From Helicostylum pulchrum (taxonomy: Eukaryota; Mucoromycota; Mucoromycetes; Mucorales; Mucoraceae): a stretch of DNA of 64,000 nucleotides. Positions 59,485 to 64,000 of the stretch are shown one piece after another. The notes beneath the pieces were generated by a model, which saw nothing but the letters and a program-made list of their open reading frames with translations, was not told where the DNA came from and ran no database searches. A program made the position numbers and the translations under genes. The stretch's first letter is position 1. The number at the start of each line of letters is the position of its first letter. The DNA lies in assembly GCA_025677825.1 (NCBI GenBank), contig JAIXMO010000080.1:26258-90257 (forward strand), given 5' to 3'.

Positions 59485-59583
59485 TTAACAAATGCAATTG
59501 AAAAAGAAAGAAAGAATTTATTTACGAGTTTGAGCTCCCTTTTTTATTTTATTTTATATCTCCTTCTCCCAAATATTTGTTGT

Positions 59584-61150
59584 TTATCCTTCTTGACCTA
59601 CAAAAATATGGCATAAATATTTTTAATTTTTGTTTGTGTATGTACAGCTTACCAAAATCTTTAGTGAATTCAACTTGCTGCAAAATATCAGCTTTATTTA
59701 CAGTAGGTCTAGAAGTGGTGACAGCTTTTAAAAAGTCCTGCACAGTTAAATCCGGTTCTAAAAGTTGATCTGGCTCAATATCAACCCAAGTCATTTCTAG
59801 CGCACCATCAGCACCTGGTGAGCAAGGAGTTAAATAACGTGAAATTTTACTTGGGTCCTGTCTAGAAGGTGCCTCGACCCACTTAAAATGTGTTGCCATC
59901 TGTACTTTACGAATAGGTTGCATTAATGCGTCTCGTACAATAACTGCTATATCGGAACCAGAATAACCTTCAGTCATCTCTGCTAATTTTCGATAATCGG
60001 CTTGTGACAATGTACAGGGTGTGGATCCAACGTTTAATGCGAATATGGTTACTCTAGCATGTAGTTCAGGAAGTGGAATATATATACGTTTTTCAAATCT
60101 TCGACGGATAGCAGAATCTAACTGCCATGGAATATTGGTTGCGCCAAGTACTAGGACACCATCCATATCGTTACCTACACCGTTCATTTGAACTAGAAAC
60201 TCCGTCTTGATTCGACGTGATGCCTCTGATTCGCCTTCTCCTCTTGTACCACACAATGAATCTACTTCATCAATAAATACAATTGACGGTTTATTCTCTC
60301 TTGCCATTTGAAATAATTGCTTTACTAATCTTTCACTTTCTCCTAACCATTTGGAAACTAAATCAGATGATGAAACACTAAAAAAAGTTGAATTGGCTTC
60401 TGTAGCTACAGCTTTGGCTAGATATGATTTACCGGTACCGGGAGGTCCGTAAAGTAAAATACCTCTCCATGGTTTACGTTGTCCAGTGAATAAATGTGGA
60501 AATTTAATTGGTAAGATGACAGCCTCTTTTAAAGCTTCTTTTGCACCTTCTAATCCAGCTACATCGTTCCATCGTATATTTGGTTTCTCGGTTAAAATGG
60601 CACCAGTTAAACTGGCTCGCATTTTTTTCATATCTGGATCGTCATCATCTTCTTCATTATTACTCTTTTTTCTAATCAAAATTTTTTATATGTCTAAGTT
60701 TGACTCTTTTTGTGTGTGTGCAAGTTTTTTTTTTTTTTACTTACTTTTTAGATGCACCATTTGCACCTATTGGTTCCTTTTGTTTCTTTTCTTGTTCGTT
60801 CAGGAATTCTTTCAACATTTCAGCTCTATCCAAATATTCCATAAATCTTTTTCGAATCGGTTCTTTTAAACGATCATTTTTTTCGTCTATTTCGCTTATA
60901 CTTTTCAATTTACTAGGCTCTTTTTGTTTTTGTTTTTTAACGAGTATTACTTACATTTAATTGCAGTCATAAAGTATTCAAGTGCATTTTGATAAAGGGT
61001 ATATGCCTCTTTATAGTTTCCTCTATGATCTTCCTCGGTTGCTTTCTTTACTATTTCAATAGCCTTCTACTTTTTGCTGTTAGAATTTTATTTACTCATT
61101 TTTTCGGAAATCAAGTTCAAACTTACTGCTAGAAAGTCTGTGTTAGACAT
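59584..61150 (-). CDS. VPS4: Vps4 AAA ATPase
   Basis: AAA ATPase that disassembles ESCRT-III in endosomal sorting and membrane scission. Exons: 61150-61127, 61066-60951, 60912-60745, 60671-59653 and 59597-59584, 446 residues, near the usual 437. The N-terminal MIT domain is residues 1-75 ([20 protein letters not shown]). The AAA core shows Walker A GPPGTGKS, Walker [11 protein letters not shown] and the arginine-finger region [14 protein letters not shown]. The final splice at 59653/59597 gives the ending EFTKDFGQEG that closes Vps4 proteins; a plain ORF would read into a spurious tail. At 60951 I used the second of two overlapping GTAA donors because it alone keeps the frame. It shares a 225-bp divergent upstream region with the RBBP6-like gene. 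Confidence 0.95.
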
Positions 61151-61375
61151 TATTTTAAAATTAAATACGATACGGTTTTTTTTTAAAAAAAAAAGAAAAA
61201 AAAACAAGAAAGTGTGAAAGGAAATTCTTGGCATTAAGCTTTTTTTTTTTGGTGTGACTCTGAAGGCAAAAAAAAAACGTGACTATTTTAAAAAATACGT
61301 CATATTTATTATGTTTGGACTCCCTTTTTTTTTAGCAATTCTTTTTTTTTTTACATATTATAATCATAAATAAAT

Positions 61376-63753
61376 ATGGATGAATCTAACGCAGAGGATA
61401 GACCTGATCAATTTACTCAAGAGTCTAAGGATCAACAGTAAATAGATTTTTTATAGTGATATATATATTTAAATGTTAACCAAAGCTTTTTTTTAGAAGT
61501 AACAACGTAGCTAAACCACCGTTTCGACCCATGATGAATAATGCATTTGATCCAGTCATGAAAATGGGTATGATGAATCCAGTACAATACCAACACTTTC
61601 AACAAATGATGATGATGCAACAGTTTCAAAGACAACAACAAATGCAAAGATCTGCTGCTGCTGCTGCTGCCGCCGCCGCCGCTGCAGCTAATAACCCTTC
61701 AAATATTCCGCCTGAAACTCAAAAACCTCCCACTGGTTATACCTGTTTTAAATGTGGACAACCTGGCCATTGGATTTATTATTGTCCTAATGTACCTAAA
61801 GGACAATTTGTTTCTAGACCTCAAAGGTACACACACACACACACACACAAGCGTGTTTATGTATTTAATTACTAATACATATTATTATTATTTTTAAAAA
61901 AAAAAGAAACGTAGAAAATGAAAATAATCAACAAGGTCAAAAACCTCAAGAATTATGTTGTATTGTTTGTGAAAAACTAATGGCTGAAGCGGTGCTTTTA
62001 TCTTGTTGTGGAAAATCGTTTTGTAAAGAATGTACGTATGATTGCTTTTTTGACAATCTATTATTTTTTTTTAGTTTGTATCTTTTTTTTGTTTTGTTTT
62101 TTTTCTCGTTTATATATTTTATTCAGAACAAAGCATCGTCTGAAATGGGGGGAACTTTTGATGCCAATCTCTTTTTCTTTTTAAAATGTGGTTTTATTTA
62201 TTTTTTGGTTTTATTACATGACTTGGGAGGAACAAAAAATAGCAGCTAAAAAAAAAAGAATATTACTACTACTATAACTTTCTCTTTTCTTTATTATTGC
62301 ATATTCATTATTTTTTAATTTTTTTCAGGTATTACAACAAGTTTAGAAAAATCAAATTCTTGTCCTTCATGTCACGCAGAGAATGTTACGATCGAACAAA
62401 GCATTCCCAACAAGACATTACGATTAGCTATTGAAGCTTATATTGAAGAAGAAGAAGAAAAGAAAAAAGAAGAACAACCCGAACCTCTTCATACTGGTGA
62501 TGAAGAACCAATGGATACCAATGAGGAATCAAAGCAGGAACCAGAGGTAAATACGCATATATGTGTATATATTCATTATTGTTTTTTTTTGTTTTGACAG
62601 TTTTATGTAGTCTTCTACTGCCGCTGCAAAGTCAAATGTACCACCAACTACAACAACAGCAACTACAACAATAACAACAGATAATGTCGAAGAACGAAAG
62701 ATGCCAATGAGAAAAGCCATGCCTCTCAATTTTAACGAAAACATGATGATGCCACCTGATATGTTTCCTGCACCTGACATGAACTGGATGAATATGGCCC
62801 GACCACCTTTTATGAACAATCGGTTCCCAGGCTTTAACGGTGATTGGAATAACAATGAAATGGATCAACGTCCTGGTGGTTTTATGAACCCTAATTTTGC
62901 ACCTCAATTTAATAACAATGAAGAAATGTACATGCAACCTTTCCCTGGTATGCCTCCTCCTCCTCAAGAGATGTTTGGATTTAATAATACTTTTAGAGGC
63001 GGGTTTAATAATAATATGCGTGGACGTGGTGGTAGAGGAGGAGGTCGTGGATTTCATCATCAATCGAGTGCCAGACGCCATGAAGAAAAGAAGTCAGAAG
63101 AGAATATTCCTACTGGACCTCGTTCTGATCATGCTTATTCCAGATCAAGATCTCCCCGTGACCGTAGTCGTGGTGAGAAACGCGAGGATAGAAGACGTGA
63201 GGACAGAAGAGACGATAGAAGAGACGATAGAAGAGACGATAGAAGAGACGATAGAAGAGACGATAGAAGAGAAGACAGAAGAGAAGATAGAAGAGAAGAC
63301 AGAAAAGATGACAGAAAAGATGATAGAAAAGATGACAAAAAAGACGATGATAATAGACGTGATGAAAAAGATAAGCGTTCCGACGACAAACGTGAAGATA
63401 GACGTCGTGAACATTCAAGAAAGAGGTCAAGATCTCCTAAAGAAGACCGCTCTTCATCTCGTCACAGATCCAGTCGTCATTCTTCTTCTAGACATCATTC
63501 TTCGAGATCGAGATATAGAAGCCGTGAAAGAAGCGATAGAGATAGATCTGAAAGAAGTGATAGAGATAGATCTGAAAGAAGTGACAGGGTCAGAAGTGAA
63601 AGATCTGACCGTGATAGATCGGACAGAGATAGATCGGACAGAAGTGATAGAGATAGGTCTGATCGAACTGAAAAATCTGATAAGTCAAAGACTAGAGAGA
63701 AGAGTCGCGAAAGAAGTGAAAGAAGCGAAAGAAGAAGACATGAAAGAAGATGA
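61376..63753 (+). CDS. RBBP6/Mpe1-like zinc-knuckle and RING protein with RS/RD tail, without DWNN domain
   Basis: Exons: 61376-61437, 61497-61826, 61907-62031, 62329-62546 and 62611-63753, 625 residues. After a Met/Gln-rich region and an Ala run comes a CCHC zinc knuckle (CFKCGQPGHWIYYC, about residues 97-110), then a RING-like domain (CCIVCEKLMAEAVLLSCCGK onward to SCPSCH, residues about 147-195). A Met/Pro/Asn-rich segment and an RGG box (GRGGRGGGRGF) follow, then RRDD-type and RS-type repeats. Zinc knuckle plus RING in this order is the RBBP6/Mpe1 core, which supports pre-mRNA 3' processing. The usual N-terminal ubiquitin-like DWNN domain is absent; only a 20-residue acidic leader precedes. 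The fourth intron is 297 nt, long for this genome. Confidence 0.75.
63183..63345 (+). repeat. In-gene 12-bp repeat coding RRDD/RRED/RKDD
   Basis: About twelve tandem units such as GACGATAGAAGA in frame within the RBBP6-like gene. Near-identical units suggest recent expansion. The minus-strand translations over it are shadows. Confidence 0.9.
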
Positions 63754-63961
63754 GTTTTTTTTTTTCCTTTTTTTTTTCAGTTAAATAAAATAAACCTTTA
63801 TGTTTTTATCTTGGCAGTGGTTTGTTTGAACAAAGTTAAACTTTTCGCGTTTAACCGCTCATAAAAAAATAATAATATAAGTGTTTCGAACATTTCGCGT
63901 AGAACTTATTCAACTGAAAAAACCTTTTTTTTTCTTTAGCACGGATAAACTATATACCCAA

Positions 63962-63978
63962 CACGTGATATTCACGTG
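63962..63978. promoter_or_regulatory. Paired CACGTG boxes, 5-bp spacer (second copy)
   Basis: CACGTG-ATATT-CACGTG at the right edge of the window, with the same spacing as at 43886-43902. It may belong to the promoter of the next gene outside the window. The 247 bp between the RBBP6-like stop and this window edge hold nothing else recognisable. Confidence 0.5.
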
Positions 63979-64000
63979 TTTTTATTATTGTGCTTGTTAT

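Noticed and set aside
59597..59653. Apparent extra C-terminal tail of Vps4
   Set aside because: Read-through of the last intron; splicing gives the usual short Vps4 ending.
62897..63784. Long alternative-frame ORF over the RS/RD tail, plus three minus-strand ORFs (63110-63430)
   Set aside because: Produced by the tandem 12-bp and RS repeats, which are open in several frames. The frame continuing the zinc knuckle and RING is the coding one.

Overview
This is about 64 kb of an AT-rich fungal nuclear genome. The genes have many short introns of roughly 50-80 nt with GT...AG ends. Coding regions use the standard code. Homopolymeric A/T tracts are abundant, and spacers between genes are mostly short. 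The gene content is that of an early-diverging fungus, most likely Mucoromycota (Mucorales): a PMA1-type proton pump, fimbrin, Sey1, an ELMO protein, a CLPTM1-family protein and a NARG2/ICE2-like protein. The genus cannot be named from the sequence alone. Gene structures were built by hand from splice signals and reading-frame continuity.

Layout, left to right. 1-3921 (-): INO80 remodeler ATPase, cut by the window edge. About 4.9-6.4 kb (-): a decayed gene of unknown family. 7.2-11.3 kb (+): DNA topoisomerase II with an apparent homopolymer frameshift. 11.4-13.9 kb (-): ELMO-domain protein. 14.3-14.8 kb (+): unrecognised acidic protein. 16.2-17.1 kb (-): MARVEL-type tetraspan protein. 17.3-19.5 kb (+): fimbrin. 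19.6-21.0 kb (-): MAT2B/RmlD-like reductase. 21.5-24.4 kb (+): Sey1. 24.4-27.4 kb: a 3-kb gene-poor stretch with a large microsatellite. 27.4-31.3 kb (+): large Mms22/Mus7-like protein. 31.9-35.0 kb (-): plasma-membrane H+-ATPase. 35.6-36.7 kb (-): aldo/keto reductase. 37.6-38.4 kb (+): CRIB-motif protein. 39.4-40.3 kb (+): secreted acidic-repeat protein. 41.4-42.2 kb (+): bZIP factor. 42.5-43.6 kb (-): Nop15/NIFK. 43.75 kb (-): tRNA-Ser(CGA). 44.4-47.8 kb (+): mitochondrial Lon. 50.3-52.2 kb (+): amino-acid permease. 52.3-53.4 kb (-): universal stress protein. 54.0-54.5 kb (+): orphan C-terminal piece of the nucleoporin Ndc1. 54.8-57.6 kb (+): NARG2/ICE2-like protein. 57.6-59.5 kb (-): CLPTM1-family membrane protein. 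59.6-61.2 kb (-): Vps4. 61.4-63.8 kb (+): zinc-knuckle/RING/RS protein resembling RBBP6/Mpe1 without its N-terminal ubiquitin-like domain.

Most of the genes are housekeeping. No CRISPR array, intact transposon or secondary-metabolite cluster was seen. The genes do not form a pathway, although several act on chromatin, replication or RNA (INO80, TOP2, Mms22-like, ICE2-like, RBBP6-like, Nop15). The most unusual points are two predicted 4-nt microexons, the TOP2 frameshift, the ICE2-like gene, the DWNN-less RBBP6-like gene, the Ndc1 fragment behind a poly-A tract, and paired CACGTG boxes with identical spacing at two places.
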